Assembly (NCBI RefSeq): GCF_009870125.1
Contig: NC_046681.1
Coordinates: 14,087,001-14,151,000 of the forward strand
Direction of reading: 5' to 3'
DNA: 64,000 nucleotides
From: Drosophila pseudoobscura
Taxonomy: Eukaryota; Arthropoda; Insecta; Diptera; Drosophilidae
Part shown: piece after piece, positions 53,123 to 63,581 of the stretch
How positions within the stretch are numbered: the first letter of the stretch is position 1
Layout of the letters: every line of letters begins with the position of its first letter
Made by a program: the position numbers and the translations under genes
Notes under the pieces: generated by a model
Database searches by the model: none
Seen by the model: the letters and a program-made list of their open reading frames with translations, nothing else
Told to the model about the DNA's origin: nothing

Positions 53123-53133
53123 CGGTCACACTG
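53123..53133 (+). promoter_or_regulatory. Motif 1 of the RBMX2-like gene
   Basis: CGGTCACACTG, a perfect Ohler Motif 1 on the plus strand, 65-75 bases upstream of the ATG at 53198. Together with the leftward block at 52628 it makes a divergent promoter region of about 500 bp. Confidence 0.75.
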
Positions 53134-53197
53134 CTAAAACATAAACAAACTGAATTGTATTTAATTTTTAATTTACATTAATAGCTAGAAAAGTAAA

Positions 53198-53674
53198 ATG
53201 AATCCCCTAACAAATATGAAAAATGTGCTAAAACTCAGCGAGCAGGACCTGCAACAGGGGGTGGGGAAGAAGAGCTGGCACGACATGTACCGCGACTCGG
53301 CCTGGATCTTTGTGGCCGGCTTCCCGTACAACCTCTCCGAGGGCGACATCATCTGCGTCTTCTCGCAGTACGGAGAAGTGGTAAACATCAATCTGGTACG
53401 CGACTCGAAAACGGGAAAGTCCAAGGGCTTCTGTTTCCTGTGCTACGAGGATCAGCGCTCCACTGTGTTGGCCGTGGACAATCTGAATGGAATAAAAATC
53501 ATGGAGCGGACATTGCGCGTGGACCATGTCCTGGACTACAAGCCGCCCAAGGAGAACGAAAAGATGGACGAGGAGACACTGCGTCTCTATATGGAGGGTT
53601 GTGCACCCAGGCCACAGATGGGCGATGTTAAGACTGAAAAAAAGGAATACAGAAACAAATTTAAAGGCAAATAA
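53198..53674 (+). CDS. RBMX2/Ist3 (Snu17)-like RNA-binding protein
   Basis: A single-exon gene of 158 residues. Family role: the RRM subunit of the RES complex (Ist3-Bud13-Pml1), which joins the activated spliceosome and helps retain and splice pre-mRNA. One RRM spans about residues 36-114, with RNP2 IFVAGF and RNP1 KGFCFLCY. The family-specific opening MNPLTNMKNVLKLSEQDL and the linker RVDHVLDYKPPKE (Bud13/Pml1-binding helix region) fit Ist3/RBMX2 closely. The long Arg/Ser tail of vertebrate RBMX2 is absent, so the length is close to yeast Ist3. The stop codon lies inside AATAAA. The gene converges with the Iwr1-like gene 57 bp away. I recall the D. melanogaster counterpart as CG10466. Confidence 0.93.
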   Translation: MNPLTNMKNVLKLSEQDLQQGVGKKSWHDMYRDSAWIFVAGFPYNLSEGDIICVFSQYGEVVNINLVRDSKTGKSKGFCFLCYEDQRSTVLAVDNLNGIKIMERTLRVDHVLDYKPPKENEKMDEETLRLYMEGCAPRPQMGDVKTEKKEYRNKFKGK

Positions 53675-53731
53675 AATTGAATTTAACATAATTTTAAAGA
53701 TATATTTCAATGTAAAACAAGTTGAAGCATT

Positions 53732-56700
53732 TTATTTATCATCGGCACTAGCAAAGGAATCCTCATCATCATCGGCATCGGAGTCCAAGTCCTCGGGACT
53801 AAGCTGACTGGGGGGGTTCAAGCCCTCCTCGAGCTCACGCATAATGCGACGCCTATAACGCTCATAGGCACTGCCACGCTCGCGATCCGTGTTGCAGAAA
53901 TCCACATCATCCGCAAAGCTATCATTTGAGGTGTTAATTGAGTGGATATAGGGATCATGATAGGTGTTATAGCCCTCCGAATCGCTTGAGGTGACATTTC
54001 CATCTTCATCTTCATCGTCGTCTGAAGAGAAAGTGAAGGACTCTTATTAAGCATCAAGGATTGTTCAATATATGCCACGTACCGAAAACAAACTTGTTCA
54101 TTTCACGGGCCAAATCGTCATCAGAGCCCATTGCTGCTTCCTCATCATCAGGATAATCGTTGGCATAGTAGTTCTCCTGATTGGAGTCCTCTGAATCGTA
54201 CTCTTCATCGGCATCGTTGTAGCAATCCTCTAGGATTATATCTCCCATGGGTATAACGCTGTAAATATTGCGAAAAATGCATTCACAGTAGAGACCTTTT
54301 ATGACCTTATAGAGTATGTAATTCTGGTTTAGGATGATGAGCGATGTACTTTTGTTGAATTCTAAGCAAATTGGAGGCTCATTTTTGTTGATATGTAGAG
54401 GAACCCCTCTCAATTTCCTTCTTAAATTGGAAGCTTTAAGAATTCTGTGCCAAATGTTACTCAGAAAAGTATTATTTCTAAAGAAGTTTCCCTCGAAATA
54501 TTTTTTTGTTTGTTTTGCATTCATATCCAATAAAGTTCTATCAAAATTTGAATTATTTATTATAAATCTTGGAACTAAAAGCTTACTTTGAACACATCGG
54601 TGGAAAATATAGTATTTAAACAAAACCAGATGCATCTACACCATACATCTACTATAGAAAAATTCATTTACAGCGCGAGAAACCAAAGCGATATAGTTTC
54701 ATGTTTTTATTAAAATCTCTACAAAATATTCAATTCAGATGCCTATATTATGCATCTGCCAAAAAAACATTCGACCTTTAGCCCCTGAAGCTAGTATTTT
54801 ATTGCTTTCCTTCATTGAAACATCATAGTTTTTTTATTTGGTTTATTTATTCAGTTTATTTTTTGTAATCACGGGGGCAGCTCTAGACCCCAACCAACAC
54901 TAAAAACTATGCACTTAATTAGACTTTAGCACAAGAGTTTCTCGGTTTACGGGCTCTGATTTCTGGGTTTTGTTTTGTTTTTTTGTGTGGAATGAAAGGA
55001 ACATTAACGAAACGAAACGAAAAGAATAAAAGATCACTGGCGGGCAAACTGGCACGAAAATAATGGAAAAATCAACACAGAGAATATGGTATGGTGTGCG
55101 TATGGTCTGTCTGTGGTGTGTGGCATGTGGAACATATAGTACCTAAAAGCTATACAAATCGAAAGAACTTATGCTAGGAAATGGCATAGGATTAAGGCTC
55201 TACCGATTGATTGGTTCGTATGATGGGGCAGAGGGCAGGAGAGTCCAGTGAAGAAAATGTTTTCCTTTTCCATCTTTTTCAGGCACTAAAATGGCTTACA
55301 AAAACAGATTGTTCTACAGAGGTTATTATTATTATTGTGATATAATAATGTAAGAGTTTTCTCTAATTTCTTTACATTTTATGGAACTTTGGCACTAAAG
55401 ATTTGGGACATTTATGGGATTTTCTATTAAGTTCTTAGCTTAGTTTTATGCTTCTCCATAATAGCGATACTTTGGGGCGGGGACTTGCCTTCTAGGAATT
55501 ATCTTTCACATCGAAGAAATGCCTTGTCCTCTTACGGATTGCACTTAAGTCAATTTATATTATTTCTTAGGTTTGGGGAACAACTTTTTGCATTCCAGCA
55601 ATTTATTTTGTCCTTGGAAAATGTCCTCAAAATTGGTCAGATGATTGTTCCATATAATAGATGAATCTTCCTCTTGTGTATACGAAACTTATGGAATTTT
55701 TCCTAGATTTCTTAGACGTATTTTTGATTTTTATAATATAATTATACCCAGTACTCAAAGATTATAGTTTAATTTTTTAATGTTATAGATGCATTTTCCA
55801 CTTTAATCTTAGGGAAAATCAAGGGGTTTTCTACGATCTTGTATTTCCGATACCCAAAGAGTATAGAGCTATGCTATATTTGTTCTCGCTGAATTTAGAT
55901 CCATTAAATCTCAAGAACAAAGAGTTTTCCAAGGACCACAGTGTTATTTTCCGCACAACTCAAGTATAGAATCGTTTCTTTTACTGCTTGATTTCATTTG
56001 AGGATCAAGGCGTTCACTTTCGGTATATGCAGATACGTCTTTTTCTAAATCTGATGTTTACTTAAGGATCAAGCAGTCATGTTTCAAAATAGATGCGTCT
56101 TCGTGTCTCTGAACGACTTTATCTACAAAATGTTTAGTGATGTTTTCAGCAAGCAGATTATTTTGATTATAAATGCATTTCCTGCTTATAGATGTATCTA
56201 TCATCTAAGATCAAGCAGTGCTCCTTCGACGAATTGAGGGATCAATCAGTTTTGTTTTTTCGTCAACATAGAGTCATTTCCTTTTAAGTATCTGAAGATC
56301 AAGAAGATTCTGTTTCTACGTAGATCCATCTGGCTCCTTCATAATCATATATTCCGCTAAATACTTGGCATTCCCCTTCGTCATAGAAGGCTCAGCCGCC
56401 TGCTGTGCATTGACTGCACCATACATATTCGTACATTCATATCTCATATATCTAATGAATTATAAACCAATCAATCGATAGAATTTTAAACACTTTTTGT
56501 CATATTAGTGGGCGCCCACAGGAGCTGTGGTCGTGTGTGGCAGTCCTTTCTTTCTTTGGATGGGGGTTTTGTTTCTGCAGTTGGCCTCTCGCTCTCTCTG
56601 TCTCTCTTTGTGGCAAGGCTCTCTCTGTGGCAAGTTGAGCTGTGTCCTACCAGTAGCAGGTGTAGTAGTAATTAAACGGATAATTTAACCTTTTATAGAG

Positions 56701-57788
56701 AACGGAATCGATACGGAGTATGGGTGGATTATTGAGCAGTAGACATGATTGTTTGTTAGCTTTTTTTTGAATTAACATTAAAATTATTGGATAAATGCAT
56801 AAATGAAACGACTGCCACGAGGACTACAAAATACACCACCCAACGAACAGGAGCGGGGGAGGATGCACACACACACACACCACCCACATATATACACACA
56901 CACACACACAATCAAGCACCTACAAATACAAACAGCCATAACCGGAAACGGAAATGGAGAATGACGATGGCTTATCCGCTCTACATAAAGGTATTCGTGA
57001 TGCTAAACGTTTGCTCATGTGGTTCAATGTGTATGACGAACCTTAGATAATTGTCATCCATCATATCGACATAGGCCGCTTGCATCTCATTCTCGGGTAC
57101 ATATAAATCGTAGACATAGCCAATATCCGAATCGGCTGGCTGTTGTTGATCATGCTGTAGGCCTCCTCCCGGCTGCAGTTGCTCATCCTCTGCTAGCTGT
57201 CCTCCTGCTGCTGCTGTTTCTGTACGTTGCTGCTGCTGCTGCTGTGATTCTATATCCAGAATTGTGATCTGTGAAGCTTCATCTGTACTGCTGCCGCCTA
57301 CCGCACCCTCGCTCTCATTGGTGTCATCGAGTGTGGTCCTTAAACAGTTTACGACACGGAAACGTTGCTCGCGTGTGGTTTGTTGTGCCTCCTGGCGTTG
57401 CCTGTCCCTGCGCAGAGCACTGGCAATGGCCGCATCATTGGATTTCTGCTGTACCAACTCCTTGGCCGTGGCTTTGTTGAGTCGCGCCGCTGCAAATTGT
57501 TTTGTGGCGCTGTCATCCTACCAAAAAGCAGACCGAAACCTTTAGATCTACTAAATATCTATACCTCATGTATCCACTCACCTGCTTTGCCAGAGTGCCG
57601 GCAAATTTCAGCACGGTTGTTAGCTCGTCTTTGTCTGCGGCGGCTGCAGTCGGATCCGCCCCCGACAGTACTTGTGCTGTGGCCAAGGAATTCTCATCGT
57701 TGTGCAGTCGTCGCCGTTTCCCGTTCAGCACAAAGGCCGTGTGTGGTTCTTCATCAATACGCCGCTTAATACGCACCACGGCAGGCAT
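53732..57788 (-). CDS. fs(2)ltoPP43: Iwr1/SLC7A6OS-like RNA polymerase II nuclear import factor
   Basis: Four exons: 57788-57582, 57517-57042, 54258-54083 and 54021-53732; 382 residues. Iwr1 binds assembled RNA polymerase II and directs its nuclear import. The N-terminus PAVVRIKRRIDEEPHTAFVL with KRRR matches the family and its basic import signal. DIGYVYDLYVPE and, across the 2.8-kb intron, NYLSVIPMGDII follow. Then comes the Iwr1 signature EDSNQENYYANDYPDDEE. The C-terminus is very acidic (ends DDDEDSFASADDK). The long intron is supported by an exact phase-2 join (AG|C = Ser) restoring the family motif. An ORF running back from exon 3 into the intron is fortuitous. The stop codon lies inside AATAAA. 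The name fs(2)ltoPP43 (CG10528) is from memory. Confidence 0.9.
54259..57041 (-). other. 2.8-kb intron of the Iwr1-like gene
   Basis: The donor is AG|GTTCGT and the acceptor is TTTACAG. It is AT-rich and includes AC repeats at 56866-56912 and several short similar phrases (GATCAAGCAGT, GATCAAG) at 55980-56300. No nested gene is supported. Confidence 0.6.
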
Positions 57789-57841
57789 TTTTCTTGATTT
57801 TTTCGTTAAAAATGTACAAACAATTCAATAAAACGATGTGG

Positions 57842-58200
57842 CAGTGTGACCGCGGATTTATCAATAGAATATACCGTCCGACACTCAGAAATATACCAAA
57901 ATATACGGTATCATTTTAAAAATATACCGTAAATATACTGACGAGTTCAAGCTCTATTATTAATAATTATTATTTTGATTTTCCGTCGAATATTACTATC
58001 TATATAGAACATTTTGCCATGCCCACATAATTTTATACGATTGATGAATCAATTTTTTACTTAACTGGCTTGTTTTAAATACTTGCTTTTATTGGATGTT
58101 GTCTAAAAAAAGGTTTCAGGTTTCTTAGCTTTGCCCACATAATTTTTGTATGATTGACTAGATCATTTTGTTCAAGATTTACTATTTTTAAGTACTCTCA
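57842..58200 (-). promoter_or_regulatory. Motif 1 + dispersed-repeat promoter of the Iwr1-like gene
   Basis: On the minus strand 57852-57842 is CGGTCACACTG (Motif 1), 54 bp from the ATG. Upstream are ATACCGT at about 57871 and 57908 with ATACC/ATACGG units between (57872-57920), then TTCCGTCGAATATTAC (57980), GCCCACATAATTTTATACG (58021) and ACTTAACTGGCTTG (58057). This is block-for-block the order seen at 4241-4490. Confidence 0.75.
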
Positions 58201-59155
58201 TGCATTTTATTTTGACAAAAACACGGTTTCAACAAAAATGTTCAACAAAAAAACAGTAGCAAAGTTGTGTCGTCAATGTTAATGGTACTTGAAGACTTAT
58301 TTCTTGTCAACAAGAGTATGGGCATTGTATATTTTTTCAAGCTGCTATCAAACGAAATTAATAAAGACCTTGTCTTAGATTGCACTTTTTTGGCCTCCTC
58401 ATGAATTTGAAATATATATATTTTTGTATATTTGCCTGGCATTTCCTAATTCCATAATATCCTTCCCTAGGGTATGTTTTTTCCATGTTGCAGCAGCAAC
58501 ATATAAACTTAGTTTTTTCAAATATAACGCCAATAAATGGTTAAAACGGACGACGCGATTTTTGCTTCCAGCCAATGAAAATCGTCAAAAAGGAATTGCA
58601 AAACTTGTTGCTGTTGGAAAATAATATGAAAAGTATAACACTTGAATGGTATAAAGGAAGGGACCTCGGTATAATATTACAAGGTACAGGACGAGGAGGT
58701 TTCTATACCATATGTTATTGAATACACCTTTAAAAAAGAAAATTGATTAAATATATCATTATATACCGATATAGTGTAAATACATACTTTTTGGTGTCTA
58801 TCAGGTGTCTATCTCTACTGGTTTAGCTTCTTAATGTTATATGTCTGGTGACAGTGTCCCTCTTTTCTTAAAGTGAGGAGTCGCACTATTAAATTTTGTA
58901 TGATTTATGTTAGCTAATAAAAACAACAATTATTATGGGTATTCCCTATATCAATAAGGTCTTCGATAGTTTAAAAGACGAACCGTTTACCAACACTTAC
59001 TGGTCCAGCAAACAGCTGTTTCGCGAATAGTGGTTTTTTTGTTGAAAGTCCTTGCGAAAAAACTACAACATAAACTTAATTTGGTGAGCAATGCACTGGG
59101 TACTACAGGTACCGTGACAGCGTAACCGGCATCCACCCCTCAATCCACAATTGCA
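58201..59155. other. Uvrag 5' flank
   Basis: AT-rich. It includes CAGCAAACAGCTGTTTCGCG at 59006-59025, a likely promoter-proximal element. No Motif 1 or DRE core is visible close to the Uvrag ATG, and no gene is seen. Confidence 0.4.
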
Positions 59156-61403
59156 ATGAATCTGCGGCCGCGCTGCCGCAAATGGTTGCCGCTGGCAACG
59201 CAGCAGCTCCGTCTCCGCAACCTGACGCGTATCCAGGGATTCAACATTGTGTGCCGCCAATTGAGTGGAGTGACGGAGGCGGAAGTGGAAGCTGAGGCGG
59301 ATTCGGAGGACGTGTTGCTTTACTATACGCTTCACACAGATAAGGCTAGTGAAGCACTCTACACGAGCGAGCGGCTGCCGCAGCGCCATCAGCAGCAAAA
59401 GTGGGCGGAGATCGGTGCAGACGGCGATGCCTGGCGGAAATCTAATGCGCAGTGTGTGTGCGTCAAGGTGTGGAAGCACTGTCCGTCAGCCAAGCGATCC
59501 GTTGGCCAAACAAGTGAGACTGACGACAGGACGAAGGACATGTGCGGGTAAGCGAGAGGTTCGTTCAAGGTTGTCGGCCAGTTCCGTAACGCTTTCGCCT
59601 TTCAGGGAGCATGGGAGACGCCCCGAACTGCTGTTCAGCTGGGGCGTATACTTCTCCGGCCTGATACCCCTGGCTCCTCTAACGATTGCCCAGTGCGGCC
59701 AGAACTGTTTGATTTTCCAAATGAATGGCGAACAGTTTGTGTCCCCGTCGATGATCAGCGAGCAGGGCCTGCATGCGCAGCTGCATCTGCACTATCAGAA
59801 TTACGGGGAAGAGGAGAAAGAGGAGCAGCCGAAGGACCAGCTCGGCATCAACTCTCCCAACACCAGTCGCAGCGCGAGTCCCGTCCTGAAAATGAGCACG
59901 ATGCGGCACGTCCAACTGAAGTGCCATCAGCAGGAGATTCGCCGCAGCTACAACCTGGACAAGCTGCTCTTGCTGCAGCGCCTGCAGCGACTGCAGCAGC
60001 AGAAGCTGCGCCACATGACTGAGATCGGCAAGGAGATTGCTCGCCTGAGCGTTCACTGCGTCACCAGGAACGAGCTGCGGCTCAAGCCGCGCACCACTTC
60101 CCTATCCGGAGACCACTCCCACCACATTCACCATTCCATGGGGCGAACGCTCAGCGTTCTGCTGGCCGAGCAACAGCAGATTGCCCCCCTGGCGCTGTAC
60201 AATGCCCAGCAGCTCACCAAGCAGATTGAAGGTCTGCGCTGCAAGCAGCGGCTGCTCCAAGCGGAGCGCGAAACCTGCCAGCAGCGAAACGAGAAAGCCA
60301 CCCTTCGTCTGAAGGCACTGGCTGAGAGAAAGGAAGCCCTGCAGCAGAAGTTGCACAGGCAGCGGCATCACCTCGAGAAAGAACGCCTAGAGCTGCAGTT
60401 GCTGCAGCCCCAGCACCTGGCTCAGCGGGATCAGCGACGCCAGATTATGCGGCAGATGGAACGACGCATGTCGACTTTGGTGCTGGAGCTGCAGGAGATC
60501 TACAACATCCAGAGCGTGGGCGGGGGTCAGCAGCTCAGCATTTGCGGAATTGCGTTCCCCCACATGGAGCAGTACACAAGTGATTCGCGGCAGGCGGCCA
60601 ATGCCCAGGTCCTTGAGAATGTCTCACCGCTGGCGGTGAGTGCGGCACTCGGCTATGTGGCTCATCTAGTGCAGATGCTGGCCATTATCATGGACAGGCC
60701 CCTGCGGAACCGCATCCTCTACGAGCCCTCCAAATCGAGGATTGTGGACGAGATCAAAGAACTAACCTACACCACAAGAGAGTAAGTGCAGGCGTCGTAT
60801 TTGAAAAGTATTCCTATCTTGAAATGATGCCCCTCTTTCGATCAGGTTCCCCCTCTATACGCGCTCCGTTCTGCCGTCCCAACAGACCAAATATGCCATC
60901 TACCTGCTGCGTCAGAACGTCTCCCAGCTATGCTTCGACATTATCGGTCACTGTGATCTGCGCAACACCTTCGGAAATCTCCTGGAGCTGTTCAGCACCT
61001 TGCGATATATCGAACGCACCCAGAGGGGCGACGAGACGGACAGTGGCAGGACGCGACTGGTAAATGGTCTGACAACCCCGGCGAACGCGCACTTGTCCCA
61101 GTCCCATTCATCGGTGGACATGAATCATGTGGCGCTGCCCACCACCGCAAATGCGGCCAAAGATGCCCTGCTCCAGCAGCTGCTGCCACCGGGCGTGAGT
61201 CAGGCTCTGGCCATCGAGGGTTATGCGTCAACGCAGCGGTATGATAAATAAAGTTATAGGGGGACCACTAATAATGATATCTTTATAGCATTTGTCGTTC
61301 AGTGGGTTCCTACTCGGATGGCGAGGATGAATTTCGACCCAGATTGGAGCACAACTATTCCAATTCGGACTCAAACATAGCCCTCCAAACGGAGCGCAGC
61401 TGA
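59156..61403 (+). CDS. Uvrag: UVRAG homolog (PI3K class III complex 2 subunit)
   Basis: Four exons: 59156-59547, 59606-60781, 60846-61238 and 61289-61403; introns of 58, 64 and 50 bp, phases consistent; 691 residues (human 699). It acts with Vps34, Vps15 and Beclin-1/Atg6 in endosome traffic and autophagosome maturation. A C2-like region lies at about 45-180 (LYYTLHTDKASEALYTSE; ELLFSWGVYFSGLIPL), and Gln/Glu-rich coiled coils at about 250-420 pair with Beclin-1. The conserved BARA-like C-terminal part contains ISICGIAFP-type sequence, ALGYVAHLVQMLAIIMDRPLR and YAIYLLRQNVSQLCFDIIG. The first ATG after the promoter gives the N-terminus MNLRPRCRKW. The first intron changes frame, so the open frame running through it is not coding. 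AATAAA is near 61718. Confidence 0.94.
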
Positions 61404-63581
61404 ATGGGGAGCACCATACCAATATATCTGATGTATCGAGCGTCTATACTCGTATTTAAACACCCATACTCCCCGTACCATAGCCTAGCGATTAAAGCCC
61501 CCCAAAAATCAAAGCAATCTGCACAGCTGTATCCCAAAGTGATTGTATTAGTTGAAACACATTTGTTCTCCTTTAAATTATTATTAGATCGGATGTGTGA
61601 TTGCTTTGAGAACAGCCCAAAATACGGACCGCGTCTACTGTGTGCATATTATTTTTAGTAGTCTAAGATCTCTATGTAAATGGCCGTTTATTGTTTTTTC
61701 TGCTAAACTAAGCTATAAATAAACATTAAACATTTTATACAAATTTGTTGATGCTTCAATCTTAATTCTTGGTTTAAATTTGAATGTAAACTTACCGCCA
61801 ATCAGTGCTGTGTACTGTTAGCAGGTTTCATTTTTTATCCTCATTCAACTATTGAATAGTTGAATCGGGATCAGGATATATATACAGAAAACAGATCAAG
61901 TGCAGTAATATGTCAAAAACATGAGAGTCTGTGAAAACGATATTATAGCAGTAGCAACAAGGAAGCATGAAGAGCAGTTCTTTAATATTATTACGAAAAG
62001 GGGTATACAAATGTCCATACTTCGGTTGACAAGCAACAAGTCTTCAAATGCCACTTTGTTTTTGTGGATCTTTTTGCTTAAACCTTGTTTTAGACGCAAT
62101 ACAATAAAAAGGAGTTCTTAAAAGTAGCATATCTTGTGAAAAATGTATTCATCAATGTAATAAAATTGTGTAGGCAGACTTGAAGGTTCTATCTAGCTAG
62201 TAATATTTGACGGAATATCAAAAACGCAGAATATGTATGATGGAACTTAAATAATTCGACAGTATATTTACGGTATATTTAGAAAATAGGACGGTATATT
62301 TCTGCGGGTCAGACCGTATATTTTAAAGCGAAGTCAGGTAACACTGATATTCTTTCCCACACATCTCGCAAATTGCACACATCTCATAGTATTTTCCGGT
62401 ATATTTTTAGACGCATTATGGATAAATGTGCACAATGTCGGAAAAAAGGGATGTCAAAAAGGGGATAACGGAAGTTTTCACACTGGCGCTTCCATGTGGC
62501 CTTATATGAAAAAAACGGGCAAACAATTTTGAAACGTACACATTTCCCCTTCAGGTGTCGCTCCTGATAATTACACAAAAATGTAGTTAATATTTAGCAA
62601 ATGTGTGTTGAACGTGTATTTACCATGCAAGAAAGTGAATTTAGTGGAAATTGTTTGTTTTAACCTTATTTCAAGCAATGCAGTATAGACGAAAACTTAA
62701 GTTTAGGAAGTCTTGTAGGAAATTGATTTAATAATCGGATAAAATTATGAGTTCAGACCTGAGGGTTTTAGCTAGCTAGTAATATTCAACCGAATATCCA
62801 AAACGAGGAATATGATGCAACTTGAATAGAAATAATTCGTCAGTATATTTACGGTATATTTTGAAATTTGTGACGTACTTCGGTATATTTAAAAAAAAAT
62901 AAAACAAAAACGTGTCACAAAAACAACAGAAAAGTTACAGTAAAATGTGCAATTCGCTCTTAAAAATAAATAAAATAAACCCCAAGCGTAAATGCTGACG
63001 AAATGTGAAGAAGCGGAAGAAAAATTTCTATTGCAGTGTGTGTGTGTGGGAGCTCTCGCGGGTGTGTGTTGGCTGTGTGTGTTTGCCAATGGCCTTTGGA
63101 GTTTACGAGTTTATTAACAAAAAATCATGTAGTCGGGCGTTCGATTGTTCGGTATCACTGGCGTTTATAGTGACGAATGGTAGCCGGCAACCGTTTTTGA
63201 TGATAAGAAGTGTTTTAATCGTGCAACGCCACCACGAAATAAAGGTGTTTTGTTGATAGATGGGATTTACGGTTTTATGACAAACACACACCCACATGTT
63301 TACCGTTCAAACAAATCGAGAGAGGCGGCAGGCTGATAAGGAGCAGACTACTTCCAGCACGTGAATAGCGCCTTGAGGGGGGTCTCTCAGGGGAAACGTG
63401 GCAGAGAAATATTTGAAATCAACAGACTGAATCGACTTCGAAATCATAAAATATATAAGCAAATGCAATGCATATTTACAATTAGGTTAAAGGCAAAACA
63501 TCAAAATTCCCCTATTTGAGGCAGGCGCGCAGCCAAGCAACAACAAAAACACCTGTGTAAACTCTCTTTCGCTCTCTTAAG
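61404..63581. repeat. Uvrag 3' end, then two head-to-tail promoter-repeat copies
   Basis: The Uvrag 3' UTR reaches about 61740. Two copies of the dispersed repeat follow in the orientation of the next gene: 62120-62345 (CTAGCTAGTAATATTTGACG, then CAGTATATTTACGGTATATT, ending GGTAACACTG, a degraded Motif 1) and 62690-62895. From 62900 to 63581 lies the presumed promoter/5' UTR of the last gene. Confidence 0.6.
62240..62345 (+). promoter_or_regulatory. ACGGTATATTT array upstream of the right-edge gene
   Basis: Four TATATT-type units (ACGGTATATTT at 62270 and 62293, and variants) followed by AGGTAACACTG at 62335-62345, resembling a weakened Motif 1. It is the reverse orientation of the blocks at 4241 and 57842, in agreement with the plus-strand gene at 63582. 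A second array lies at 62835-62890. Confidence 0.5.

Noticed and set aside
54259-54635. Minus-strand ORF extending exon 3 of the Iwr1-like gene upstream (193 codons in all)
   Set aside because: The acceptor at 54260-54259 joins exactly to exon 2 and restores the Iwr1 motif. The upstream part is AT-rich, with composition unlike fly proteins.
59349-59605. Open frame running through intron 1 of Uvrag
   Set aside because: The upstream C2-like exon is in another frame. The 58-bp intron with good GT-AG signals restores continuity, so the read-through start is fortuitous.
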